Shown here piece after piece: positions 23,203-33,390 of a DNA stretch of 64,000 nt. A program made the position numbers and the translations under genes. Origin of the DNA: Eimeria necatrix. Lineage: Eukaryota > Apicomplexa > Conoidasida > Eucoccidiorida > Eimeriidae. The notes beneath the pieces are model-generated. The model made no database searches, had not been told where the DNA came from, and saw only the letters and a list, made by a program, of their open reading frames with translations. The stretch lies in contig NW_013654875.1 of assembly GCF_000499385.1 (NCBI RefSeq), positions 124,001-188,000 on the forward strand, written 5' to 3'. The first letter of the stretch is position 1. Each line of letters starts with the position of its first letter.

Positions 23203-24837
23203 TCAACTTAACAAAATCAACGCGACAGAGAAAAGTATAGCTGTAATGCCAGGAGCTGTTGTCCACGCTGAGCCCCGCTGCCGTTGCAACAGCGCCTCGT
23301 ACACATCAGCGCTGCAAAATGTCACACGCAGTGCTCGGTTCTAGGGTTTGCGGAAGGCTTCATACCCAAATAAACGATTCTCGTCACTCTGTATACAATT
23401 GGAAGCTGGTAATTAGTGCGGATCTTGTTGAGAGCGGAAATGCACCCGCGTTTAGTGTTGAAAAGCTCACTTAATTGGCTGCGCTTCTACCTTCCCCAAA
23501 GGCTCTATGAAATAGCAAAAAAGAACATTTTTCCCTGCTTCACAATCCTTAGTAGCAGCGCATGCCACTTTTCCCGCCTTAGTAGACACTATGGCCGCAA
23601 GATTTTTTGCCGCTAGATTGTCCAGTGGAGCCACGCCCATCTTGGTGGCTGCATCCGACGCGTCGTAGTTCGCTCTGCACAAAGACGCAGGCAGTGGCCA
23701 GCCCGGTTCAGTTGGTGCGAAAGCTCAGATAAAAAGCCAAAATAACCGACACAGCACGCTAAGACTACTGTATGGCAAGTGCGGAGGAATGACAAAGAAG
23801 GAAGTGGCTGCGCAATATCTCCCATGGGCTCATATGGATATGTGTGGGCTGCGCTCCACTGAAAGCTCTCGAGAAGTGGAGATTTGCACGGGATAACAAA
23901 GCTGAAGCAAACGGACTGTTGAAGGTGGCTCAACCCTGCAGTGAAAGATTCATTGATCAGAGCCTCGCAGTCGAACGCCGTGGAATAGTCAAAAGTAATC
24001 ACAAGCCCAGAATACTGCGCACGAACAAAAAACACAAGTCATCAGCTACACCATCATGACCAATTCCAGAAATGCGAGATAAAAATCATTCCGCTTGTGC
24101 AGAGGACAAAAAACCTCCAAGAAGCAAATACAAGTGCGCAAACTCTCAATGGATCTGCAAACAATGGTTCGAATGTCTAAGAGAAAATTCGGCGCTGTAA
24201 ACCGTACTGGTGATGCCGTTGCATTTGCTGCTTCACATGTTTTGTCGCTCCCTGCAAGTTCTGCTGCGATATCAGTGACTTTAGTCTTTTCCCCAATCGC
24301 TTTTGGCTGCTGAAGACTTGAGGCAACCTCTTCTTCCGTTGCTTTAACTAGCTCGCTCAACAAATTATTCAATCCTTCTAATCGAAGTTTGTTAAGAACG
24401 GGTAAGCACGCTGAATAGGGGCAGATAAGACAGCCCATGCCCGTATTTGTTCTCGCTCGTGTTGGAAATATTCATAAACAGTGTGCCACTAAGTTTGTTG
24501 ACCAAACCAAAGGCCCCAGAGAAATACAGTGGTCTATTATAACTGCAGCACCATCATACGATGGCATGCACAAAGTTGGGAATGCCTACAAAGAACATTG
24601 TACCCGAGCCTAGCTCGATAATCTTTTTCCTCCCGTCCATACTCCCAACTTACCGTCAGTTTTCTCTTCAGCAGCAGGTGCCGTTCCTACGCGAGCAAAC
24701 GAGATTGGCCGTATGTCTAGGAGGCTGTCGTGCGGGTTGTCAATGGCAGAGCGAATGGGGACTGCTGTTGAAAAGTTGGGTGCCGCTGCTCCAGCGAGGA
24801 GTCCTGCGTAGCACGCCAACAGGCTAAGTTGAGGCAT
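23203..24837 (-). CDS. SAG-family surface antigen 4 (type B)
   Basis: Complete five-exon gene: complement(join(23203..23311, 23471..23674, 23917..24014, 24208..24410, 24654..24837)), 265 aa. Exon 1 starts M-P-Q-L-S-L-L-A-C-Y-A-G-L-L-A-G-A-A-A-P (signal peptide). Exon 2 has C-L-P-V-L-N-K-L-R and K-T-C-E-A-A-N; exon 3 is Y-S-G-L-V-I-T-F-D-Y with F-D-C-E-A-L-I-N-E-S; exon 4 has V-A-C-A-A-T-K-D-C and L-F-C-Y-F-I-E-P-L, completing six cysteines. Exon 5 (Y-E-A-L-L-Q-R-Q-R-G-S-A-W) is the type-B hydrophobic GPI tail. It is the same length as the plus-strand gene at 52361-53987, with very similar exons and mirrored flanks, so the two are recent duplicates. A decayed exon 1 of the SAG 2 lineage sits 861 bp upstream on the same strand. 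Confidence 0.93.
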
Positions 24838-24972
24838 TGAGGAAGAACACACAGATCCGTAGGGTCCAACAGAAGCAAAGTAGACGAGCACGTACACGTC
24901 AACAAACGACGGAATGAAAAAGTGTGCAAGCTTTGGGGAGCGAATGCGTGCGTGTAGTGGGAAACAAAGGTT

Positions 24973-24993
24973 CACTGAGGCGGCAACCCCAGC
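24973..24993 (-). promoter_or_regulatory. Conserved upstream box of SAG 4
   Basis: On the minus strand this reads GCTGGGGTTGCCGCCTCAGTG, a diverged version of the TGGGATTGTCACCTCGATGAG box, about 140-155 bp before the ATG. See the entry at 10998-11018 for the other copies. Confidence 0.3.
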
Positions 24994-25512
24994 TGCCAGC
25001 TAGATCACGACGCCGTCCCACCATGTGGGCTAGGATGAACTAATCTTTTGGTTCGGCGTTCAAGCTTGTGTACCTTCAACAGGAAACGCTTGAAGATTTG
25101 AGTCCGTATGCTTTTACTGGCCTACTGAAGTGAGCGGTTATCCAATCAGTTACGATCTGGGATCACAAGGGGTGTGCGTGTGTGTGTTTGTCTGTCGCTC
25201 ATGCGCATTGCGAGCTGCCAAATTTAGAAGAAGCCTGATTACGTTATTTATTGAAGGAAAAATTTTCGTTAATCCCACATTCTACGTTTCTTCTGGCGGT
25301 AGTGTCTCCCAGGTGCAGCGAGCAATCTGTAACATGCACTGTGAAGCCCTGAGGGTGGTGGGATTTCAAGCACGCTAAGACAAGCGAAACACACAGACTG
25401 ATCTTAATCTGTTGGCATAGTTTGCTACGAACGCGCCAGTCTTTTTGCACGCATTCATAAATCAAATTCCAGCTGAATTTACATAGGCACAGTTGCACTG
25501 TTCGGAATTCAC

Positions 25513-25698
25513 TGACAGTTTTGTTCACCGCTTTTGAAGCTGTAGTTACTTGACCAAATAATGACCTTGCATTAAGGCTATTGCAGTGAGGCTTAACAGG
25601 ATTAACTGCCACAAATTGATTGAGGACTATCTCTGAAGCCCTCACTCTGCTAAAGCGAGCAGCCCCCTACAGTGCGCCAAAAAAACTTTGCGAGACAC
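25513..25698 (-). pseudogene. Lone SAG 2-lineage exon 1 remnant, 861 bp upstream of SAG 4
   Basis: The minus strand matches exon 1 of the gene at 8930-10861 (V-N-P, N-S-L, A-R-S-L-F, Q-V-T), but the start is GTG instead of ATG, the leader has frame damage and a TAG, and the end is altered while a GT donor remains nearby. No exons 2-5 of this lineage follow; the type-B gene comes next instead. The same arrangement occurs before the genes at 44875 and 52361. Confidence 0.85.
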
Positions 25699-27026
25699 GC
25701 TGAAGAGTTGGAAAAACTAAAACGCAAAATGTTCTAGTGAAAAACTAGTGGGAGTAAGGGAACAAAGGGAGGAGAAGAACGGAGAGGGAAAACAGGAGGA
25801 AGCTGCCAGTGGTTGTTTGCACTCGGAAGTCAGCTCTTCAAGGTGACAATTCCGACACTCACTGCGGGGAAATAATGCCCACGAGCTCACCACTCCTTTT
25901 TTAATGCTTGTTAAAGCAATCTGTGTTTTGCATAACTGCTTTGTACCAGCAGAGTTCATCATTTGTTGTGCTCATGTGACGGGGGAGAATAAGCGCCCCA
26001 CGACCTGCGACCGATATGGCATGAAGTCCAGCTCACCGAGCAGCAGTAAGTTACAAATTTTCCTAAAGACAGGAACTGTGGGCTTTTTTAAGGGAAACAA
26101 AGCAAATTCACACCGCTAGGTCTGTACTGGACTTGGCACACTGTATCCCATGGTGCAGGTAAGCTCCATCATCATTCAGCTGTAAAACCTAACCGCTGAA
26201 ATAACTTAAACGTCAACTACCCATGGTATTGGCAACAGTTGCCAATACCATAGGCAGTTGACGTTTCAAAGGATGACCACTTCCCACGACCGTTTGCACA
26301 CATCGGAGGCGGTTGCGTGTCTCCTCCTCTGCAACTTGACCAAAAATGAATGTTCACAGGTTAATGCCACTTTAATCTAACCATTTACTGTTTGACATTT
26401 ATATTCTGGCTGCCTGATTTGGTACGCAGGACTGTTTGTCCAGATATTGGCCGTCCCTCAGCAGAGTGAAGCCTGTACTGCCTAGAGAGCTACACTGTTG
26501 ACAGCCAAGGTCTCAATGCTAATTCTCATATCCGCCTATGCATAAACATTCGGTGCGCTCGACTCTAAAAGTGCTTGCCTGCTTTGAAATAATCAAAAAC
26601 TTATGGTATGGCAATGTGTATGACAATGCACCACGAGCCCAAAACGGTAGTCGGAAAGGCCCTAGCAAGAATTTCGTAGCACGGCCAAGTAAACATGGAA
26701 AGAATGTGCAAATAAGCTGCAAGGTGGAATGCCGGGTCCCCACAGCAATTGAGTTTGGGGAGGAGGTAGGTGCAGTCCATATCCCACATTTGCGTACTTG
26801 TAATGGGCTGGAATGCAACCATGATATTTTCTTGGCAGAATAGAAAGAGCTGAAATTTGCCTTGGAATCAGGTGGATGGTCAAACAAGGGTGGCACTTTC
26901 AAGCACTGCGAAATTCTTACTAGAGCACGTCCTCACACAAATAGGTTATGTGACGACCAGTAGCATTCTGTGGAGAAATATTCCTTAGCAAAATACACAT
27001 GCGGCTCTGCACTTTGTTTGTCAACC
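25699..27026. other. Duplicated 5' flank and intergenic sequence
   Basis: Contains the SAG 2-lineage upstream block (about 25720-26480), a 29-bp near-perfect inverted repeat (26208-26266), and a block at about 26520-26900 that recurs inverted at about 49850-50140. Frames of 70-127 codons in the latter overlap on both strands and carry no family signature, so I do not call a gene. Confidence 0.45.
26208..26266. repeat. Inverted repeat, 29-bp arms with 1-nt loop
   Basis: Arms 26208-26236 and 26238-26266 pair at 27 of 29 positions (core GGTATTGGCAAC / GTTGCCAATACC). The near absence of a spacer makes a cruciform or an assembly fold-back both possible. It lies in a flank where the paralogues at about 11455 and 43400 have only one arm. 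Confidence 0.85.
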
Positions 27027-28664
27027 TCAAGTCAGACTGATTAAGGCAAGGGACAAAAGGGCTGTGGCGACGCTGGGAACTAAAGTGGACGCAGCACCAG
27101 TCTCCACTCCCCAGAGAGCATTGTAAATCTCAGTTCTGCAAGAGGCACGATACAATTATCTTAATTGCGTCTTGCGATTCCTATTGTCTAAAGTATCATG
27201 CTCGTGTGTTGAAGCGCATTAGTAGCTTCTTTACCGTTGGCGCTATCGACTGGTCATGCGGGTGGTTTAACGCTTACGTAAAGGGCATGTCATGAGTTTG
27301 GAGTGGCTCTATGGAGTAGCAGAATAGAACATCATAACCAGCTTAGCAATCTTTGGTGGCGGCGCAAGAGACCTTTGCGCTTTTTGCCGACAGCAAAAAT
27401 GCGACAGTGCTGACTGCCACATTATTAAAGGGTGCTTCTATAACATATTTGCTTGTCGTTGGGTCGAAGTTCGACCTGCAGCGTGAAGCTGACAGAGAAA
27501 GTGTTCGACAAGTAGAAGACAAATGAGCAAACGGATAATTACTACCTAGGGCTTCGCGCTAAGAATGCAGACCTGGGAAAACGCTTGGGCTAGAAAGAAA
27601 GGCAGGTGGGAGGATCAACTAGCTTGTGCATGTTTAGGCGGGCACACAGTTCCGATGCAGGTACAAACTATGAGGTACAGAATACTGTGACATTGGTCAT
27701 AAGCAATCAAAAAAACGACGGACTCTTCGAGATGGGGAAGCCCCGCTGTGTAAGTTGCCTGGATCAAAGCGTTACAGTCGAAATCTGTATTATGTGCGGA
27801 GGGAATTACCACGCCGGTATACTGTAGAGCAACACCATGGCAACCGCTTCAGAGGCCCCTTGAATGCACAGAATAAATTTGCATCTTTGCTTTGCCCTGG
27901 GAGGCTTGACAATTCAGCGTTAAGGGGCTGCTAAATGAAGCAGGCGCTGCACTACATCCGATACCAGGTGTCTAAAAGCCATACCTTTTCCGTACCCGCA
28001 GTTTCGCGCAAATTACAAGTAGCTGCTTCGGCACCTGCAAGCTTTACTGCAATTGTTTGAGCCGTAAGGTTGTCTGCTTCGTCCACTTGGATTTCCTCCA
28101 GGCTTACGGTCAGCTCACTATCATCCGCTTTAGTGAGGGGTTTCAGCAGGTCTCTCAGGTTTTCCTTCCTTAGAACGTTTATGATGCTCACGCATCCTAA
28201 AGACAGCATGGCGAAACGGGCTGAACAGAAATGCAGCTATATCTCTGCATTTGTTTCGAGTGGATTGACCAGTATCCGTCAGGAGTACATGGATAGGTCT
28301 CGGTTAAAGCACCGCCCGAATGCCATCTATCAACAAAGAGGTCACATACGATAAATTGCACTAAAGCGCGTGAAACGCTATACAAGCATAATCTCCGTAG
28401 GTCCATATATATCTACAGATATGTGGCTGTAGTTAGCGTAGTGCCATGCACTTGCTCTCATTCGTTCGTCGTTCACCTTCAGTTTTGTCGTCGGCTGTTG
28501 GCGCCGTCTGCACAGAATTTTGGCTAGACACAAATGAATTTGTGCTGAGGCTGGTTTCCTGAGAAGTCGCTATTGCAGAGCGAAGGAAAACCACCGATGA
28601 AAAGTGTAATGCGCGGGCGCTGGCGAGGATACCAGCATAACACGCCAGCAAAATACGCGAGCAT
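27027..28664 (-). pseudogene. Broken type-A SAG gene 5 (start frameshift, nonsense in exon 4)
   Basis: All five exons are recognisable: complement(27027..27135, 27278..27475, 27724..27821, 27985..28196, 28477..28664). Exon 1 has the ATG at the family position, but two bases are missing between it and the leader, so the L-L-A-C-Y-A-G frame has no in-frame start and a TAA lies just upstream. Exon 4 has TAA at 27345-27343 where paralogues have GAA (D-C-E becomes D-C-stop) and lacks one codon earlier. Exons 2, 3 and 5 are open, with the usual cysteines (exon 3 F-D-C-N-A-L-I). Only 94 bp separate its start from exon 3 of the next broken copy, so the usual type-A promoter block is absent. I take it as a silent copy. 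Confidence 0.85.
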
Positions 28665-28758
28665 TAGCGGACAGTAGGCCTACTCTGAATTAGGTTACAG
28701 GAGATAAAGCCAAACAAAATGAGCACGAAGGGCAGAAGGGGTAAGAACAACAACAGAC

Positions 28759-29679
28759 CTTTTGAGGTGGCTAAGTCCGGCTACGAGGTTGCCTGGAATA
28801 AAGCGTCGCAGTCGAAATCTGTGTCATATGCAAACGGAATTACGAGACCGGCATACTGTAAAGCAATGCCACAACAACCACTTCAGAAGTTCCTTGAATA
28901 TGCAGAAAATGACAGGTTTTTTCTCTGGCAGTGCAGCAACTTACCACTTTAGTGGAAAAGTACTGCTTAGCGAAGCTAGCGCCACACTACAGCCGCTACG
29001 AGTCATACCTTTTCCGCACTGGCGCTTTCGCCCGAATTACAACTAGCTGAGTCCGTACCTGCAAGCACTACTGTAATTGTTTAAGCTGTAAGGCTTTTCT
29101 GCCCGCGCTCTTGGATATTCTTTAGGCTTTGTGTCACTTCACTGTCATTCGCCTCGATGAGGGTTTTCAGCAAGATTTTCCATCCTTAGGATGTTTATGA
29201 CCCTCAAGCACTCTGAAGATGGAATTTCAACAGAAAATAAATGGATATACGGTTATGTCGTTGCTTTTGGGTCTACTGGAGCACCCAGCAGCGGTTAGTA
29301 GTACATGGGTACCTATGCGCTGAAGTGCAACCTGAGTGCCATCTATCAGCGACGGCACTTGCGAGTAAATTGCACTGAAATGCTCATAAGAACATGCAAC
29401 AATAATCTCTGTAGGTCCGCATATGCCCACAGATAGCACTGTGGCTGGGCTCATATGCCGCTATTCATATGTTCGCATTGCGAGTTCATCTTCAGATTTG
29501 TCGTCGGCTGCGGGCGCCGTCTGCTGCGTCTCTCGGCTAGACGCAAGTAAATTTGTGCCAAGGCTATTTTCCTGAGAATCTGCTGTGCGAGAGCGCGGGG
29601 AAAGCGCCGATGACAATTGTGGCGCGGACGCGCCGGCGAGGAGGCCGGTAAAACAAGCCAACAAACCTCGGAGACTCAT
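28759..29679 (-). pseudogene. Truncated type-A SAG gene 6 (exons 1-3 only)
   Basis: Exon 1 (29490-29679) has an intact start M-S-L-R-G-L-L-A-C-F and signal peptide, but its splice donor GT is AT. Exon 2 (29009-29212) has lost 8 bp against paralogues (frameshift) and has TAA in place of CAA further on. Exon 3 (28759-28855) has a 1-bp loss that brings TAG before its end. Exons 4 and 5 are absent; the copy is fused to sequence just before the start of gene 5. The intact leader shows that loss of the 3' part, not of the start, made this one a fragment. Confidence 0.88.
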
Positions 29680-31153
29680 TGAGGGACACTAGGCCTACCA
29701 TGGAGTAAATGACAGAACAAGAGACTGGAGAAAGTATGTGTGAAGGGAGAAATGACTAAGGAAATAGAGATTGGGAGTGTGTAGGATTTGACGGCAATGA
29801 GCGTGGGTTGTGTGCGCCGAGGTAGTGGGGACCTGATGACGCCTCGATTCCAGGATCTGGTCACGCAGGAGTTTGTTTCGGCTGCTCCGGCGCATTGGTC
29901 ATCATTTTAAAAAATCATAGTGCTTGATTATTGTATCTTTCTCGCAAAGATAGCTAAGCGAACTGGGGTGCATATCCCCAGGAGCTACCAGCGATCCAGG
30001 CATGCACAAGCTATCCAGAATAAGCGAACGGAAGCGGACGGATATGGGGGAAATAAATATTTCTATTCAAAAGCTTCTATGGGGAAAAATCAAAGAACGG
30101 TACTGCAGAGCAATTGATTTGAAAGAAAAAGCTTTTCGTGGTAGCGGGATCGGTTAAGGTGACAATGGAGTGGGGTGAGCGTATGGCGACCTGCTAATCC
30201 AAAGAACTTCGAAAGGAAATCTTCTAATAGAATCTAAATCTCAAAGCTCTCAATATACTTAAAGTATACGTAGACAAACTGCAGAGTCCAAAAGCTAGGC
30301 ACACACTGCGTACGCCCGCGTAGTGGGAGGGCTGTTGTACTTTTTCTTATGCTTCTTCAGGCCGACGTCTCAGAAAAAGAATGCCCCGGTTTCTTAGCCA
30401 ACTGGTTCATTTAGCCAACTGGTTCATATCAAAAGCCAATGCGTAATTTATATGTTTGAGTAAAACTAATTCGTACCGATTCTTGTTCCTCTTTTGCATA
30501 CCTCCGTGATCCAGACTGGCCATCGACACTGCCAACAGTACCCAATACCACAGCCACTTCTGACGCCACCGCATGCTGAGCCGAGCTCACTTAAAAATCC
30601 GACTATTTACAATTATAACATTATCGGAACTCCTGTCTCTGTGCTGCTCCAAATGCTGCTACAAGCTTCGTCAGGTGGGTACACCAGACATGCTGAAGTA
30701 CTGGTCGCAGCCGCTTGCCTAGCCGACTGGATGCTTCTATTAAATGGTGTCTTTAATTGCCGACACAACGATTGGAAGGGGCAATGCCTTAGCTTAAGTC
30801 AAAACACATATCAGAAGAGGCACTGTCCTGCGAAGCCTAAAAGCACAGGGCGAGCACAGTCAGCTCATTGAATGAGCACCATCTTCAGCGTTCCCATGTG
30901 AATAAGCACAAATGCGGAGTGAAGTTAAAAAGCATGATGATAATAAGTAACCCACACACTGCAAAATACTAGCACTACAATATAGCGGAGAGAGGATGCC
31001 GAGCTGCGTTCTTGGCCGATGCTGCTCTTCATTAACCACTTGCAATACGTAGCAGTAGAGCTCAAAATCCAGCCCCAAAATGACTCTCGAGTGCCTTCCA
31101 ACGAAATTTTCAAAAGTTCTATATATCTTCAGTAGCTGCTCTGCAGTTGCTTT
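29680..31153. other. Type-A 5' flank, then R1 block
   Basis: 29778-29818 is the conserved type-A box, 99 bp before the start of copy 6. About 29820-30600 is the type-A upstream block; it shows the uninterrupted site (near 29837) where the paralogue at 32897 carries the mobile element. 30600-30960 is a partial R1 block before the 3' end of copy 7. No independent gene seen. Confidence 0.5.
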
Positions 31154-32740
31154 TCAAATGTGGACCAATATGATCACGGCGGCTGGAGAAAGAGCAGTGA
31201 CGACGCTGGGAGCCGAGATGGACGCCGCACCTGTCTCCAACCCCCAGAGAGCATTGTAAAGCTCAGCTCTGCAAGTGACAATTAACTCCATTGTGTCTTG
31301 CACTTCGCATCCTTCAACGTACCATTCTCGCGTGCTGCTACATGTCGGTAACTATTTTACCGTTCGTGCTGTCAACTGATCATGTGAATGGTTCAACGCT
31401 CACGTGAAAGGCTTATCCCCAGCTTGGAGTGGCTCTATGAAGTAGCAGAATAAAACGTCATGGCCGGCTTCGCAGTCTTTGGTGGCGGCGCAAGAGACCT
31501 TTGTGCTTTTTGCCGACAGTATAAATGCGACATTGCTGGCCGCCACATTATCAAATGGAGCTTGTGTATTGTCGTATGTTCCTGACGATGGGTCAAAGTT
31601 CGATCTGCAGAACAAGGAATTTTTTTGGCAAAAAGAAGATGCATGAGCACTGAGGCAAGCAAGACTAAAGTCTTTGCGCTATTCAGGCCTAAGAAAGTAG
31701 TTGAACTAAAAAGGGAGGCAGCTGGGCGAGCTGGGAGGATCAGCTACCCTGTGCATGCTTTAGCGGGCACAGAACTCGACAGAGATACAGATACTTTGGC
31801 ATCTGTCGAAAAAAACAAAATAAAACAAACAACGAACTGTTTGAGTGGGCTAAGTCCGGCTGTGTAAGTTTCTTGGATCAAAGCGGCACAGTCGAAATCC
31901 GCGTCGTGTGCGAATGGAATTACGAGACCAGGATACTGTAGAGCAACACCACAACAACCATTTCAGAAGCCCCTTCAATGCACAGAAAAAAATCAAACTT
32001 TTGTTAATGTCGAGGTACTTCTAAAAGAAGCTAGCGCTGCACTACGACCGATACTAAAAGCCTAGAGGCCTTACCTTTTTCGCACTCGCGCTTTCGCCCA
32101 AATTGCAGCTAGCTGCTTTGGTGCCCTCAAGCTCTGCTGCAATTGTTTGCGCAGTAGGGCTATCTAGCCCACCCAATTGGATTTTCTTTAGGCTTTCAGT
32201 GACTTTACTATTGCCCGCTTCAGTGAGTGTTTTCAGCAAGCCTCTAACATTTTCTGTCCTTAGGGTGTTGATGATGGTAAGGCACCCTGAAGATGTCAAG
32301 GTAAAACAAGCTCAACGGAAATACAGTAATATCTTTGCACATGTTTCTGGCGGATTACCCATTAGCCGTTAGAGATACATACGCCGGCCTGGGTTAAACT
32401 GCCACCCCTTAGCCATCTATCAAAAAAGAGAGCACCTGCAACAAGTTGCACCTTGATGTGTAGAAGCCTATACATGCATAACTCCAGGTCCACAGAACTG
32501 TGGCTAGAGCTAGCGTAGCGCCATTCACTCGCTCTCATTCGCAGCTCACCTTTAGTTTCATCATCGGCTGTGGGCGCCGTCTGCAGCGAATTTCGGCTTG
32601 ACGCAATTAAATTTGTGCCAAGGCTATTCTTCTGAAAAGTAGCTGTGCAAGAGCGAAGGGAAACCGCCAATGAGAATTGTGGTGCAGCCGCGTTCGCAAG
32701 GAGGACAGCAAAGCAAGCCACCAAAAGCTACGTGAATCAT
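31154..32740 (-). pseudogene. Type-A SAG gene 7, intact except a 1-bp frameshift after the start
   Basis: Exons: complement(31154..31268, 31404..31604, 31838..31935, 32075..32286, 32550..32740). Exons 2-5 are open with all six cysteines (C-L-T-I-I-N, A-S-C-N-L, F-D-C-A-A-L-I, V-S-C-A-A-T-K-D-C, L-F-C-Y-F-I-E-P-L) and a GPI-type tail (Y-N-A-L-W-G-L-E-T-G-A-A-S). Exon 1 is 191 bp against a length that should be 1 modulo 3: a run of four T (paralogues have three) puts the ATG out of frame with the leader, and TAG stops the leader frame upstream. The damage is in a homopolymer, so a base-call error is a real alternative; if so, this is a functional gene of about 268-271 aa. A mobile-element-like insertion lies 156 bp upstream of the ATG. 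Confidence 0.7.
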
Positions 32741-32838
32741 TGGGGGACAGTATGCCTATTATGGAATAAATGGCAGCACATGAAGTCGAGAGAAGTATGC
32801 GTGAAGGGCGAAAGGGCTACGCAAATAGAGATTGAGAG

Positions 32839-32880
32839 TGTGTAGGAGTTGATGGCCATGGCTGTAGGTTGTGTGCGCTG
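32839..32880 (-). promoter_or_regulatory. Type-A upstream box of SAG 7
   Basis: Copy of the conserved type-A box, 99 bp before the ATG; see 16124-16169. The mobile element at 32897 is inserted 17 bp beyond it and so separates the box from the rest of the upstream block. Confidence 0.35.
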
Positions 32881-32896
32881 AACCTGTAAGGCGTCT

Positions 32897-33390
32897 CTGT
32901 AGTGAACAGCTGTCTACACTGTTACTACGTATGTCCCTGGGCGAGTCCGACTCGGCGGTCACTCGGCACAGTCGGTCAAAGGTACCTGACTATAGTCAAC
33001 AACTATGGAATACCTTGATNNNNNNNNNNNNNNNNNNNNNNNNNNNNNNNNNNNNNNNNNNNNNNNNNNNNNNNNNNNNNNNNNNNNNNNNNNNNNNNNN
33101 NNNNNNNNNNNNNNNNNNNCAGTTCATATTATTATGAGGTGAGAAAACCCAGAATAATAGAACTGAGAGCTGACCTTCGCCGAGGGTCAGTGCCCGAGTC
33201 GCGTCGCGGCACCAAACCTCGCGACCAACCTCGCACCCGGTGCGGGCTAACGAGCCCATTGGTCTCTCTTATGATTTTCCACTATCCTACGGTGCCTTAT
33301 GCCCTAAGATATTCAATATTATTCATGCTTTTCGCGTTAGTAAGTCTCGGGTGTAGCGACGAAGGTCAATTGTAGTGCCCGGCACTACAG
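32897..33390 (+). mobile_element. CTGTAGTG terminal-repeat element (copy 2), with TCT target duplication
   Basis: Starts CTGTAGTGAACAG and ends GGCACTACAG; the ends form an 8-bp terminal inverted repeat. It is flanked by TCT (32894-32896 and 33391-33393). Paralogous flanks near 29837 and 57397 are continuous at this point (gacgcctcgattccag), so the insertion is real. The element holds an assembly gap of 100 N (33020-33119). No transposase frame is present; it looks like a miniature inverted-repeat element mobilised from elsewhere. Matching sequence is found at 58399-58818 (opposite strand) and, truncated, at 17871-18102. Confidence 0.8.
33020..33119. other. Assembly gap (100 N)
   Basis: Exactly 100 N, the customary placeholder for a gap of unknown size. 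The gap lies in element copy 2. Comparison with the complete 420-bp copy at 58399-58818 suggests only about 25-30 bp are really missing (394 known bases here). Confidence 0.95.

Noticed and set aside
23135..23344. Plus-strand frames opposite exon 5 of type-B genes (also near 62640)
   Set aside because: They are shadows of the conserved exon 5 on the minus strand.
26519..26902. Overlapping frames of 73-127 codons on both strands
   Set aside because: The block recurs inverted at about 49850-50140 with different frames open, so the reading frame is not conserved.
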